A program made the position numbers and the translations under genes. Below are positions 10,886 to 21,873 of a stretch of 64,000 bases of DNA, one piece after another. Source of the DNA: Chrysemys picta bellii. Lineage: Eukaryota; Chordata; Testudines; Emydidae. Below the pieces are notes generated by a model. That model did not search any database. It saw nothing but the letters and a program-made list of their open reading frames with translations, and had not been told where the DNA came from. The stretch's first letter is position 1; each line of letters starts with the position of its first letter. The stretch is from NCBI RefSeq assembly GCF_011386835.1, contig NC_088804.1, forward strand, positions 38,365,549 to 38,429,548. The letters are read 5' to 3'.

Positions 10886-12554
10886 TGACCAGTCCCTAAG
10901 AAATTCCAAACTTTTTTTCTTGTCTGTGCTTCATGGACTCTAGACATTCCCCTGACTAAGTCTCATATACTAACTTAGGCCCCGATCCTGCAAAGTGAAC
11001 TACATGGACAGATAAACTATAGGCACTAGGGCATCTCAGAATCAGGCTCTATATATGAGCGTATATATAATCTGTGAGTAGTCCCACTGAACCATGAGAT
11101 TCTCTTCTCAGGATTGGGCCTTAGTATTCAAGAACTGTATCTAAATTATGGCTTGAGGTGATTTGCCCCTTAAATAAAAGGAATTCTGTGTGCCAATGCA
11201 GTATGTGGTCAAGATGTTAGGCAGAACACATGCACACACTTATTATGCTCACAGGAACGAGCAGAGAGAAAAATCTTGGGGCAAATTTTCCATGTCTTTT
11301 CCCTTCCCCGACCCCCGCTCTTAAACAGATCTCTTTGGAAATCCCTTAACTGTTCCCAGGAAAATCTGGGGAAAGAACTTCCATAGATTTAGCTACATCA
11401 AAACCATTCCACAAGGCCCAGATTGGGCACTGGCACATACAGAACAAAACTATCTTCTGGGGCTCCTGGGTTAGTCTTTATTTAGCTAAACTGAAAATGA
11501 AGCATGCAAAATAGCAACTTCTGACCCCGAAACCCAGGCTTTTTCTTTATCCCTTTGTGAGCATTTCATTTGCTTGCTGAAGTTCTGAGATACATAGTGG
11601 TTTGCCCCGTTTCATTTTCAAGTCATCGCTCCTGGAGAAGGAACTACAAGGCAAACCCGACAGGCCAGGGGTTATTTTAAAAAGTACACGAGAATCCCAC
11701 TGCTGGTGGAAGCCCTTCCCTCCACCCCGCACCCACAGACTTCACTCCAAGCAGAGGTGCTATCTGATCAGGATTGAAAAAGCTACACAGGAAGCATTTG
11801 GGGCTTTCGTTCTCAGTGGAGTTTTATTTATAATCATGAATTCGCTGCAAGCAGGTTTCACAACACACTGATTTCCAGTTGGCAGGACTGCAGCCCTGGT
11901 GCAATGCTGGACAAAATGGATTGACTGCCCTGGCTGTCCACAGAGGTGAGTGAAAGCACTTTCCAAATACTAACCTTGGTTTTATTTTATTTCTGGTAGT
12001 TGCGTTCCAACCATAAATCTCTGGTGAGGACCTTTTGGTGCTGAAAATGCACATAGGTTGATCTTTAAGGGCCTGATCCCATAAGGTGCTCAGTGAGAGT
12101 GGTAAGAGGTCAGCAGCCAGTAGGATCGGGGCCACCACCCTGAGGATTGGCCATCTCTAGGTGGCGTGTGTTTTAGATCTGGGAAACTGGATTTACTAAA
12201 AAGAAATGGCTTTGCCGGTTTGAATGCGCACCAGGGTTGTTACTTTGAAGCAAATCGTCTTTTCGCCCGTCTCCTTTTTTTTTTCCCCGGCCCTAGAAGC
12301 AGCCAGAGCAGAAAAACTCTATCGTTGAGAAACTAGCTCAGATCAAAAACTAACTTTCCTTATAATTCAGCAATGAGGAAAAAATGGCAAGTGGGTCTCC
12401 TTCCAGGGGAATATAAAAGTCTCCTCCACAGTGGAAACTGGGCTCTGCCCCTTTTATTTCTTAACAATTCCAATATGAATACCGGTGAGAATGAGCATTC
12501 ACACTGTGGCAGCATCTTTCTGCGGAAGATCTCCAACATCTTTGCAATTATTTA
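10886..12554. other. No gene seen
   Basis: About 1.7 kb with no gene or repeat I can support. A short T/C run (ttttttttttcccc) is present near 12276. Confidence 0.4.
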
Positions 12555-12705
12555 TCAGTTAATTCTCCAGACACTCTTGCGAGGCAAGTACTCATATCCT
12601 TTTACAAATGGGAAAACAGAGCTACAGCAAGTGAAGTGAATGACTCAGGGCCACAGACCAGGGTGAGGAAAAGAACCCAGAAGTTTTTGCCAGAATCATC
12701 TATCT
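12555..12705 (-). repeat. MIR SINE relic, minus strand
   Basis: It contains cttttacaaatgggaaaaca, gagctacagcaagtgaagtg and gactcagggccacagaccag, the reverse-complement order of MIR. Confidence 0.6.
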
Positions 12706-12711
12706 ACAGGA

Positions 12712-12910
12712 GCGGTCTTAGGGATTTTCAGAGGAGCCTAAAGGAGTTAGGCACCCTAATCCTATTGAAATTCAAGGGGGAGCTTTGGGGTAACATTTTC
12801 AAAAAGTGCTTAAGTGACTTAGGGACCTAAGTTGCACTGAAAGTCAAGAGGGCTTAGGTGCCCAACTCACTTAGGCAGGCACTTTTGAATTTTTTTCCTT
12901 GGGTGCCGAA
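12712..12910. repeat. Old palindromic repeat with TTAGGCACC/GGTGCC motifs
   Basis: It contains gcctaaaggagttaggcacc, cctattgaaattcaaggggg, acttagggacctaagttg and gcttaggtgcccaac. The motif pairs are inverted around a centre, as in an old fold-back MITE. A similar decayed block lies at 63255-63460. Confidence 0.4.
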
Positions 12911-14723
12911 CTACTCCTTTGCAGATCCCAGCATGATCGGGTACTGGCACCTACATGCTACAAAGCACAGTCCAACCTGCACTCCAGAAACAAAGTGCAT
13001 CGTGAGCGCACTACACAAGATTAAACCACAACTGTATTTTCCCACCCAAAATAAGAGGGGAGGAAAATCAGAACACCCATTCCCACCATGAGACGTGAAT
13101 GAATAAGTATAGAAGGCAAATGCACTGGAATTCAAGCCTTTAGCAAACCCGCATGGGTCCATCTACTGCAGGTGGGGTGAAAACTGTGTAGATGAGCTAC
13201 AGTAACCAGTGACAGTCCACACCGTTGAATTAGCTGCTAGGTAACTGCAGAGCAAGAGACCTGAGAAACTCCAGTGTGGATGCTGAGCTGCAGTGTCAGC
13301 GGAGGTGCTATGTTTGGGGTAAAGCAATGCCCTCTTTGTGGTTCTGGCTGGGAGCGTTTGGAAGAATAAGGTGGTTATCTACCCCTAGCCATAGAGCTGT
13401 AATGTTCTTGGAGGTGGCTATCTTCACAGTTTCCCCTTTGAGAACTGGTTCCTGGATTGCCTCCAGCTCCTTATTAGAGGTGGCAGCTAGGCCAAAATAT
13501 CAAACAGGACCAGCATTCTGCAGCAGTGACCTAAGAAAAACTCCCTACACTGGCTTGAGCTGTTTTCCGGGAACACCAAACCTTCTCCAGTTACCCCAAT
13601 AGAAAAGCCCCTTAGAAGAAGTCCCCCTCTAAGGTTATGTACAGAATATTCCTCCCAGGTGGGATCAGGACTTGGAAACCCCAGGCATTCTGAAAATAAC
13701 CTCTAAGAAAGGGCTTTTTCAGATGGTATGCTATGGGCACAGTCATTTGAAAAAACAAAACATAAAAAGCCCCTGTGAGAAAGGAGTACATTACAAAATA
13801 GGGAGGCTGTGGTGTCACCGACTGCAGTGTGAAATCACACATCTGTATACTCTATTACCCAGAGAGCATGCGCCAGACAGGGGTTGGCCAGATCAGACTA
13901 AGTTTCTGAAGAGGGAGGAAGTTCACAAGAAACTGAACTGTAGAAATGAAACAAGGGGCCAAAAGAGGAATAAGGTGCATCTCAGCTACTCGGTTTCCTC
14001 ACATTTTGAGGCTGTATCCTCTTTTCCTGGGCCAAAATTAAAGAAATAAAACTAGGAGATGCTTGTTAAATGTGATCATTAAGAAGGGAGGGAAAATAAT
14101 ACAGTAGTGAAGGCAGGGGGAAGAGGGGGATGCCTTCAAATGGATGCAATCGGAACTTCCTTTGTCACAGGCCCCATCCTGCTAATGAAGCGTCTCCTTT
14201 AGCCCAAGTGGAAGGGTTTATGTATTGGGAGTGGGAGGATCGGAACCAGTTGTTGCTGTGAAGATTAGCATGACCTGCTTGCATAATAGTGACAACAGTG
14301 AACTCCTAGCTGGCCTCAGACTTGTTGCAATATCTTCCATCGCTGATGGGCGTATAAAGAACATACATGCCAATTAATACCTGTGTCTGCCAAACAAACA
14401 TAATCACTCCTGCTGTCTTCATGGCTGACTTGTACCACCTGGAGCTCATCCCTTCCCGTCACCCCCATTCATCCCCTCCCTCTCTGCTAGTTCTGGCTTC
14501 CTCTCTTCTACTGAACAGCTAGAGGTACTGCTGCTGCCGGGCCAACCATCTGCAACAACCCTGCCAATGCCAGCCAGCTGGGCTTGTCGCTCCAGATCCA
14601 GCCCTGCTCTTCTGTTTGCATTAGAATAGCAGAACGGCACAAATACCTACACACTCTGGAGTGTTTGAAATTGAGAGCCAGGTATAAACCTTGCGGCTTG
14701 GGCTCATCTCTAATATGAATGAG
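12911..14723. other. No gene seen
   Basis: About 1.8 kb without a supported gene or named repeat. The 125-codon open frame at 13672-14049 is lysine-rich but matches nothing I know. Confidence 0.4.
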
Positions 14724-14958
14724 TGGGTTGACAAAAGCAACAGAGGGTCCTGTGGCACCTTTAAGACGAACAGAAGTATTGGGAGCATAAGCTTTTGTGG
14801 GTAAGAACCTCACTTCTTCAGATGCAACTGAAGAAGTGAGGTTCTTACCCACGAAAGCTTATGCTCCCAATACTTCTGTTCGTCTTAAAGGTGCCACAGG
14901 ACCCTCTGTTGCTTTTTACAGATTCAGACTAACACGGCTACCCCTCTGGGTTGACAAA
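14724..14958. mobile_element. Palindromic Penelope-like dimer 1 with 12-bp TSD
   Basis: The target repeat tgggttgacaaa occurs at 14724-14735 and 14947-14958. Between them are two inverted copies of one repeat. The left arm is agcaacagagggtcctgtgg...cttcttcag. The right arm is ctgaagaagtgagg...cccacgaaagcttatgctcc, ending cacggctacccctctg. Only the right arm has the full outer end. CTGAAGA is at 14828-14834 and GAAA at 14853-14856. The left arm has aaaa in place of gaaa. Confidence 0.85.
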
Positions 14959-14999
14959 GTTTAATACAAACTTGCCAGGGATCTAGGAAAGCTTTAAGA

Positions 15000-15057
15000 A
15001 GAACAGGAGTACTTGTGGCACCTTAGAGACTAACAAATTTATTAGAGCATAAGCTTA
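15000..15057 (-). repeat. Penelope-like fragment, single
   Basis: It contains aacaggagtacttgtggcac, cttagagactaacaaattta and ttagagcataagctt. It is the same family as the palindromic dimers, breaks off inside the putative ribozyme region and has no inverted partner. Confidence 0.6.
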
Positions 15058-15069
15058 GGAATTTCCTGG

Positions 15070-15214
15070 TGGCTCTCCTCAGGGGTGCTGGAACAATGTT
15101 TAGAGTGGGGGTGCTGAGAGCCACTGAACCAAACTGTAAACCCTGTATAGAAGGGAAACCACTTCAAGCCAGGGGGTGCAGCAGCACCCCTAGTTCCAGC
15201 ACCTGTGGCTCTCC
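15070..15214. mobile_element. Short TIR element with 10-bp direct repeats
   Basis: The element at 15080-15204 starts caggggtgctggaac and ends gttccagcacctg. The direct repeat tggctctcct lies at 15070-15079 and 15205-15214. The termini look like hAT, although a 10-bp repeat is longer than the usual 8. It is 125 bp and non-coding. Confidence 0.75.
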
Positions 15215-15784
15215 TGCATCGCCATATGGAAGGAGCTGGCCACAGGCTCCAGTCCCAACCGGTTCAACTTAGCGCTTCCTCCTTCCCAGGAAGTGGGGTC
15301 CCCTTACTGGGCAGGAGGTCTCTTTGGGATAAGGATTCTGTGGCACTTCCGGTAAAAGTCAGGGGTTGTGCCTGTGTCCTCACCCCATATTTGAAAAAGT
15401 CCCTTCACTCCCAGCCTTTGCCTGCAGTCTTCCTTTCCCAGAGGTTGCTGTATTTCAGGCCCAATCTCCACACGGTTCTTCTATCGATAACTATTTCAGT
15501 TAGGGATTTCTTTTGGTTTTTCTACAGATCTAGTTAGTTGGTACATCCCCTAATGTTGACTTAGTTATACTGATAGAAAGGGAGCTCATTCCCCTTATCC
15601 CACTGTATGGAAATAGCTATACTAGTACAAGCACATTTATACCATGCTAGGTCTACACTACAGACTTCTTCTGGCATAGCAATGCTGGTCACAGATATGA
15701 AGCAGTGTAATCCTTCACTTGTGCAGCAGTGCCAGCCCAAGCCCCGAGGGTGGTTGCAGTTATACCAGTCAAGCGCCACTTTGC
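15215..15784. other. No gene; possible Chompy fragment
   Basis: No gene is supported. At 15648-15690, gctaggtctacactacagac followed by ggcatagcaatgctgg resembles the terminal part of a Chompy-like MITE. Confidence 0.35.
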
Positions 15785-15935
15785 TTTTCTGTGTGGCTTG
15801 GGAGACTGGGGAATCAGTGTTCGAGCCCAGCTCTTCCACAAATTCCACACAAGCTCAGTCAAATCAAACTCTTTGTGCCTCAGTTCTTCCTCTGTAAAAT
15901 GGGGATAATAATAATTCTGCCTCCCCATCCCCTGG
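15785..15935 (+). repeat. MIR SINE relic
   Basis: It contains gtgttcgagcccagctctt, tttgtgcctcagttcttcc and gtaaaatggggataataata in MIR order, with the B box region preserved. Confidence 0.7.
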
Positions 15936-16738
15936 TGGGATTTGGGACCTCCAGGCCTTGCTGTGAAAGTCATCTGCTCTCCCGGAAAGGAGACTCACTA
16001 GGGGGAGTGGATGCACACATCCTCATCTCTAGGGTGCCCCCTCATGCCTGGACATGGCATTGCAGGGGACTTCCACTCTCATACCCACACCTCCCTCCAG
16101 TGGCCATGGCCAGTCCCAGCTGGTGTCTTCTCCTGACTCCTTCTCTGGGTTTTCTGTGGCTCAGCCCTCTGGCCAAGTCATGTAACAGTTCACTCCCCTT
16201 CTGAGGTAAGAAAAGGCCAAACTTCAAGTCCAAACCAAATGCCCAGACTAATAGTTCTTCTACCCCTCTCAGGCTGCGCAGAAGTTCTCTGCCTCCTGAT
16301 GCCTACAGAGCGTCTCTTATCTTGCTTCTCCCCCAGCAGGATTCCCCTACCGCTTCCCTTTGCCAGGCACGCCAACAGTTCACCTCTGAGGCTCTCCCTG
16401 CTCCTTTTAGGCCTTATCTCCGGGCTCCCCACGCCAGGAGCCTACCCTGCTCCCTGTGGGAGAGAGCCTGACTTCCTCAGGCTCTTCCCAGATGGAAACT
16501 CCCCTTGTTCCTCCCTCCAGGGTCTTCCTCCTCTACTGAGCTCATAACTCTACACCCTGCTCTCCCTGCTGGGGTCAGCCCCTCACACCCAGCTGGGGTT
16601 ACTAATAAGCCCATGTTGCCAAGGCGTAAGTGAGGCTGAGGGCTAGCTGCTAAGTCATGCCCAGCATGCCTCAAAGGGCCCGCTAGCCCATGACAGGGTG
16701 GAATGTGTTTGGCTGCTGGGGGAAAACCTTGTTCCGTT
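15936..16738. other. C/T-rich stretch, no gene
   Basis: Strongly pyrimidine-rich on the plus strand (about 16030-16590). This could be a decayed LTR or simply unusual composition. I see no TG...CA ends or polyadenylation signal that would settle it. Confidence 0.3.
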
Positions 16739-16840
16739 GTAAAAACAACAAGGAGTCCGGTGGCACCTTGAAGACTAACAGATTTATTTGGGCATAAGCT
16801 TTTGTGGGTAAAAAACCTCACTTCTTCAGATGTGCATCTC
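16739..16840 (-). repeat. Penelope-like repeat, single copy
   Basis: It contains acaacaaggagtccggtggc, gaagactaacagatttattt and gggcataagcttttgtgggt...cttcttcagatg. It is the subfamily of the dimer at 51826 but without an inverted partner. It shows what sits upstream of that dimer's centre. The gaaa core is mutated to aaaa. Confidence 0.65.
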
Positions 16841-16952
16841 CTGAGGGGCTCAGTTGGAATGACTAGGTGGCTGATCGATTTCAGACTCAGGGAATCCCCT
16901 TTGCCAGAGATCCTTGTAACTTTCCGATCACATCTCTGATTTACTCTGGGCT

Positions 16953-16984
<32 letters not shown>
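16953..16984 (+). repeat. Uninterrupted poly-G run of 32
   Basis: Thirty-two consecutive G follow tctgggct. Such a run can form G-quadruplexes and is prone to length error in sequencing and replication, so the length may not be exact. Confidence 0.9.
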
Positions 16985-16985
<1 letters not shown>

Positions 16986-17137
16986 GGGAAATTCCTGCCA
17001 CTAGTTAGAAATGATCGATAGATGCAGTACAAACACTGGTGTGTCAAAAGCTTCAGGAGGAAGGCCCTGTGTAAAGCTACCATGCAGTCCCAGAGGAATA
17101 CAGAATAAAGTGGCAGAATATTTTAAAATGACTGAAA

Positions 17138-17422
17138 GTCAGTAGCAGGGGCGGCTCCAGGCACCAGCGCAGCAAGCCCGTGCTGGGGACGTGAGGGCAG
17201 CAGTCAGGCAGCCTTCAGTGGCATGCCTGCAGGAGGTCCGCCGGTCCCGCGGATTCGGCGGCAATTTGGTGGCGGGGACGCTGAAGGCGCGGCACCAGCA
17301 GACCTCCCGCAGACATGCCGCCGAATCGGCGTGACCAGCAGACTGCCCGCAGGCGTGCCGCCGAAAGCCGCCTGACTGCAGTGCTTGGGGCAGCAAAAAG
17401 CAGAGCCGCCCCTGGTCAGTAG
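17138..17422. mobile_element. hAT MITE, CAGGGGCGGCTC family, copy 1
   Basis: The element at 17146-17414 (269 bp) has perfect 12-bp inverted ends, caggggcggctc/gagccgcccctg. The 8-bp TSD gtcagtag is exact at 17138-17145 and 17415-17422. The interior is GC-rich, with inverted segments around gcatgcctgcaggaggtc and gacctcccgcagacatgc. Confidence 0.92.
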
Positions 17423-17706
17423 CCAACTCTGGCAGTCAGATCAGTTCTTTCTCCCGGCACATTTCCCCAGAACTCTCCGGACCGTGCAGCAATTCCCAAT
17501 CCCGCCACTGATCACACTGGCTCCTATTCATTGTTGATTTTGCTTGTCAGCCCATGCCTCCCCTCCTCCATGTTCTCCAATCTCCCACTGCTTCTGCCTT
17601 AGAGTGACACCTGCTGGCAGAGGCCAGGCTAATGCAATTGGAGTCTTATTTTTTCCCCTCAGTGCTACTGCTTTTTCCATACCTGGGGATGGGGGGCAGG
17701 CACTGA
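17423..17706. other. No feature recognised
   Basis: Non-repetitive looking sequence with no supported exon. Confidence 0.4.
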
Positions 17707-17836
17707 GGTCTCCCTAGGGTGACCAGATGTCCTGATTTTATAGGAACAGTCCCAATTTTTGGGTCTTTTTTATATAGGCTCCTATTACCCCCCCATCCTG
17801 ATTTTTCAGTTTCTCTCTGGTCACCCTGGGTCTCCC
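17707..17836. mobile_element. 114-bp hAT-like MITE with exact 8-bp TSD
   Basis: The element at 17715-17828 starts tagggtgaccagatgtcc and ends ctctggtcaccctg. The TSD ggtctccc is exact at 17707-17714 and 17829-17836. Inverted termini plus an 8-bp TSD indicate hAT. Confidence 0.9.
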
Positions 17837-17929
17837 TGTGAGTTTGAATTCCTGGGTGGGGTTCAAAGTCCAGGCACGAGAGAGCGAAGGAGACACGCAC
17901 TCCATCAAAAAAGCCTTATGCTGCAAAAC

Positions 17930-18310
17930 TGCACGCCGACATTTTGACTCCGAGGCTTTAATGCACTCAGGCCCAGGCCCTGATGCCACAGAGAGTAGTT
18001 GAACTGCAGGCCCAAGCCATCGCTCGCTGGGATTTGATTGTCACCAAGCAGGGAAACAAATGGGGGACGCTGGCCTGATGGCGATCTGTCAAAGCTAATT
18101 AACGCCTTTGAGCCGCAGCCAGCCGCAAGCTGAAGAGTGAACTTTACACGGCCCGTGTACTGAACTCCATTCCTCACGGCAGCCGCAACCTCTTCGCCGT
18201 CCCTCGCCATGCAGCACATTTACCCTTTATCTCCCCAGCGAGTTTTCCTGTTTACATTTCCCGTTAGATTACTGTAATTAATGTAATAACAGCAGATACT
18301 GTTTGGGAAC
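17930..18310. promoter_or_regulatory. Candidate conserved non-coding element
   Basis: A non-repeat block carrying several homeodomain-like cores: gctaattaacg at about 18096, and ttactgtaattaatgtaata at about 18269. A GATA-like tttatctccc lies between them. It is flanked by repeats on both sides. Function is only a guess from motif density; no conservation data were available. Confidence 0.2.
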
Positions 18311-18779
18311 TCGTCTAGCTACCATTCAGCAGAGGGTTGTTCACTGCAGGGGGGGAGAAGGAAACTGGAATGTAGGAGTTTATATGAGGATTTTCAAGGC
18401 TGGCAAACACACTGTGCTGCCTGGCAAAGGCTCAGTTGGCATGGGCAGTGGATGGCTAGGGCGGGGGGGGGCTCAGCCCCCCCAAAATCATCTCTGCCAT
18501 GTCGTTTTCTGAGCCACCCTGCCACCCACGTGCATGCCCAGCTGAGCAGGCAAATCCCCGTGGCTAGTGGTGCCAAGGCCGAGACAAGGCAAGGTGTCAG
18601 AGGGGGAGGGCCCAAGCTACACATGGACACACGTGTCAAGTAATGTTACAGTGGACTCCTCCAAATCCGCAAAAGGAAAAAGCCAATGGGCAGGAGCGGG
18701 GAGCCGGGCCCAGCCCCGGGGGATTGGATTCGCCCCTGCAGGGTGGACTTTGCCAAAGAATATTTTCCCCAGTTGCCTA
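18311..18779. other. No gene seen
   Basis: It includes a small perfect hairpin, gggggggctcagccccccc, at about 18466-18484. Otherwise nothing is recognised. Confidence 0.4.
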
Positions 18780-19565
18780 TAGAATCATAGGGTCAGAAGG
18801 GAACTCGAGAAGTCATCATGTCCAACCCTTTGCACTGAGGCGGGACCAAGTAATCCTAGACCATCCCTGACAGGTGTTTGCCTAACCTGTTCTTAACAAC
18901 CTCCAATAACAGGGATTCCACAACCTCCCTTGGAAGCCTCTTCCAGAGCTTAACTATCCTGGGAGTTAGAAAGTTGTTCCCAATATCTAACCTACTCTCC
19001 CTTGCTGCAGATTAAGCCCATTACTTCTTGTCCTACCTTCAGTGGACGTGGAGAACAACTGATGACCATCCTATTTATAACAGCCCTTAACATATTTGAA
19101 GACTTATCAGGTCCCCCCTCAGTCTTCTTTTCTCAAGACTAAGCAGGTCCAGGTTTTTTTAAACCTTTCCTCATCGGTCAGGTTTTGTAAACCTTTGATC
19201 ATTTTTGTTGCTCTCCTCTGGACTCTCTCCAATTTGTGCACATTTTTCCTAAGTGTGGCCCCCAGAACAGGACACATAAATCCAGCTGAGCCCTCACTAA
19301 TGCCGAGTAGAGGAGAACAGTTACCTCCCAAGTGTTTATATACAACACTCCTATTAATAAACCCCAGGGCGATATTAGCCTTTTTCACAACCGCATCCCA
19401 TTGTTGACTCGTATTCAATTTGTGATCCACTATAACCCCAGATCCTTTTCAGCAGTTCTACCACCTAACCAGTTATTCCCCATTTTGTAGTTGCACGTTT
19501 GATTTTTGACTTCCTAAGTGAAGTACTTTGCACTTGTCGTTATTGAATTGCATATTTATTGATGG
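18780..19565 (-). mobile_element. CR1 LINE, 5'-truncated 3' part
   Basis: The minus-strand product includes LERVQRRATKMIKGLQNL, the C-terminal block of CR1 ORF2. The 3' end reads ttgtcctaccttcagtggac and then, at the left edge, tagaatcatagggtcagaag, the CR1 terminus. About 0.8 kb with many stops; a dead copy. Confidence 0.85.
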
Positions 19566-19851
19566 CCACCAACATGATGAGAGTTCTGGTAGCAAAACCT
19601 CAAAGATCCCAAACTAAACTTTCCCCTAAGTTGTCTGGTCCCAGGGATTTGCTGAAGCTTTATTTCTTGTAAAAAAAAAAACCCTACATGTGCATGGAGG
19701 TGTTGTGTGTACAAAAAATGGGAAAGTGCTCAGCTAATGGTCCATTTGCACACGCGAACTGATTAACCTAGAAATAATGTGGTTGTATTTTTAACACCCA
19801 CCAACATTTTGACTCTGGAAGTGTTATTATTTCATACGAAGGTAGTGTGAC
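19566..19851. other. No feature recognised
   Basis: It could be a diverged continuation of the CR1. A short A run (about 19670-19681) is present. Confidence 0.3.
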
Positions 19852-19970
19852 GGTTGCCATCTTGGCCAACACAGCAGGGATTGAACTGGGAACCTCCAGA
19901 GCTAAAAAGCATAAGCTGCAACACATTGAGCTAAATAACCAAGCCTCTTTAGACAGGGGCTGTAACAATT
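19852..19970 (-). repeat. Older tRNA-derived SINE relic, minus strand
   Basis: The minus strand reads tatttagctcaatgtgttgc (A-box-like), then ctctggaggttcccagttca and atccctgctg (B-box-like). It is unlike the Cry SINEs in sequence and looks older. Confidence 0.4.
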
Positions 19971-20935
19971 CATATCAGCACAGAGCAGGAACCTATAAGA
20001 CACATTCACCAGTAGGTTACCGTAGCACTTAAAAGCCCCAGTCATGCCCCATGATTCCAAAGAATTCACAATCTGCATATTCTAAACTGGATCACTTAAT
20101 TCCATTTCTGAGGTGGGCAGGGTGGTTCTGCTCCAGCCAAAGTGAAAACTCCAGCGGCGGAAGAGTAAGATTATGCTGTAATCATTTGCACTTATGAAAT
20201 GTTTCCTGATATTCAGTCTGCATTTTCCCCTGCTTAATTTTATTCTTTTATCTTCCATTCCAAATGCAATGGGGTAGAAGGAACCTTTGCTCTCCGTTTC
20301 AGAACGGGGCAGATACAATCAACAAGGCATTTTTCTCAGGAAAAATCTCCACTGATTTCCCCCCATCCCTCATTTCCTGCCTGGGAGAGAACACTCCTCA
20401 ACCAAAGATCATTCTGTCCCACAATGCATGCACTGATAGTAGCTTCTGCCATTCCCTCTGAGGCAGAGGGGCAATAATCTAGGGGAAGCCAAACCATAAA
20501 AACCTTCCCATCCCTGTCAACTGAAAGCAATGGCTCCGCAGATCGCTATCAGAATCAAAGTTCCCCAGATGATGTATTGCGTCTCTGCTGTGTGTCAGGG
20601 ACCCTTTGGTGAAAGCAGCCCCCTTGCTGTTATATGGTGCCCAAAATAACTTTAGATATCGGCTTACCAGAGCTCTTGAGCCCTGGGAGATTTAATATGG
20701 CTTACACAGTCACTGGTGGCTACAGCACATCTGTGCCTGAACTCATCAACACTTAGGTACCAGTGTAATAGGTGCTATATAAAAATCTAAGATCAGGAGG
20801 GAGATATGCATCTTCAAGAGGGGAGAAAACTGAGAACCAATGCAAGAAAGAACAGGCTTTGCTAGTGCTTTGAAATCAAAGCTCGCAAGACAAACAATTT
20901 AGCTTCATCAGAGAATCGTTATACAGTGAATAAAT
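19971..20935. other. No gene seen
   Basis: About 1 kb without a supported gene or named repeat. Confidence 0.4.
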
Positions 20936-21108
20936 TGGTTTGAGCATTAGCCTGCTAAACCCAGGGTTGTGAGTTCAATCCTTGAGGGGGCCATTTAGGG
21001 ATCTAGGGCAAAATCAGTACTTGGTCCTGCTAGTGAAGGCAGGGGGCTGGACTCGATGACCTTTCGGGGTCCCTTCCAGTTCTATAAGATAAGTATATCG
21101 CCATATAT
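20936..21108 (+). mobile_element. tRNA-derived SINE (Cry type), 5'-truncated, type-1 tail
   Basis: It starts inside the A box at ttggtttgagcattagcctg. The B box is gttgtgagttcaatcc and the tail is gataagtatatcgccatat. The loss of the first ~18 bases is typical of incomplete reverse transcription. Confidence 0.85.
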
Positions 21109-21461
21109 TATTATATTATAAATCATGCCGGGGTGGCATAGTGGACATCTGACCTGGGATCTCATTCAGGGAGATGTTAGTTGAAATCGTGGTTTAGGGC
21201 CCAAGAGTAAATCAGTTTGGTGCACGCTTTGGCATGGGTGAGCGTCTGCTCAGGAAAGCTGGCAAGGCAGAGGGTCTCGCAGGTTGGGCCAGAAGTGCAG
21301 TGGAACAAGGACAAGCTTTCCCCTGTGCCTAATGGCATTACTCCAGGTCACACCTTCCTATCAGCGCCTCACTGTTAGCACCAAATTCACTCACAAATTT
21401 AAATACATACATTCACAAGGGGGACATGGAGGCAGGATCTAGATCCAAATTACGATGAAAT
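21109..21461. other. No clear feature
   Basis: About 21127-21195 (gggtggcatagtggacatct, gatgttagttgaaatcg) faintly resembles a tRNA-derived SINE head, but it is too diverged to call. Confidence 0.3.
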
Positions 21462-21575
21462 ATTTATATTTCGGTAGCAGCCAGAGGCCCCAGTCAGGAT
21501 CAGGGCCCCAGTGTACTGTACACATAGGAAGACACAATCTCTTCCCCAAGAAACTTACAGTCTAAGACATCTGCG
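21462..21575 (-). repeat. Old interspersed repeat (unnamed), minus copy
   Basis: It contains tttcggtagcagccagaggc, gatcagggccccagtgtact and acttacagtctaagac, the complement order of the family at 6945. Confidence 0.5.
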
Positions 21576-21848
21576 TCTGGATTAGATGTAGTTCTGAGGG
21601 TCAGCTTCAATGGTATCAAAATCCCGCGAGCTGTTCTTGTAACATTTTTACGGCATCCAACAGAGTATAGAAACTAGGCTCATATTGGCTTGGATCAGTA
21701 CCAAATAGTGACGGGCTCTGTTCTGAGGAAAACACAGATCCTGCCATGCAATCCAATGAGTTTTAAGATGCCAGCTTCTGGTTTTTGCCCATCATAGATT
21801 TTTATCAATAGCTAAATAGATTATACATACATGTGCATGAAAGTCTTT

Positions 21849-21873
21849 ACACACACACACACACACACACACA
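21849..21873 (+). repeat. (AC)n microsatellite
   Basis: About 12 uninterrupted AC units. Confidence 0.95.

Noticed and set aside
16477..17001. Open frame starting with a poly-proline stretch
   Set aside because: The prolines come from reading the poly-G run in reverse.
21849..21873. Functional importance of the AC repeat
   Set aside because: An ordinary microsatellite.
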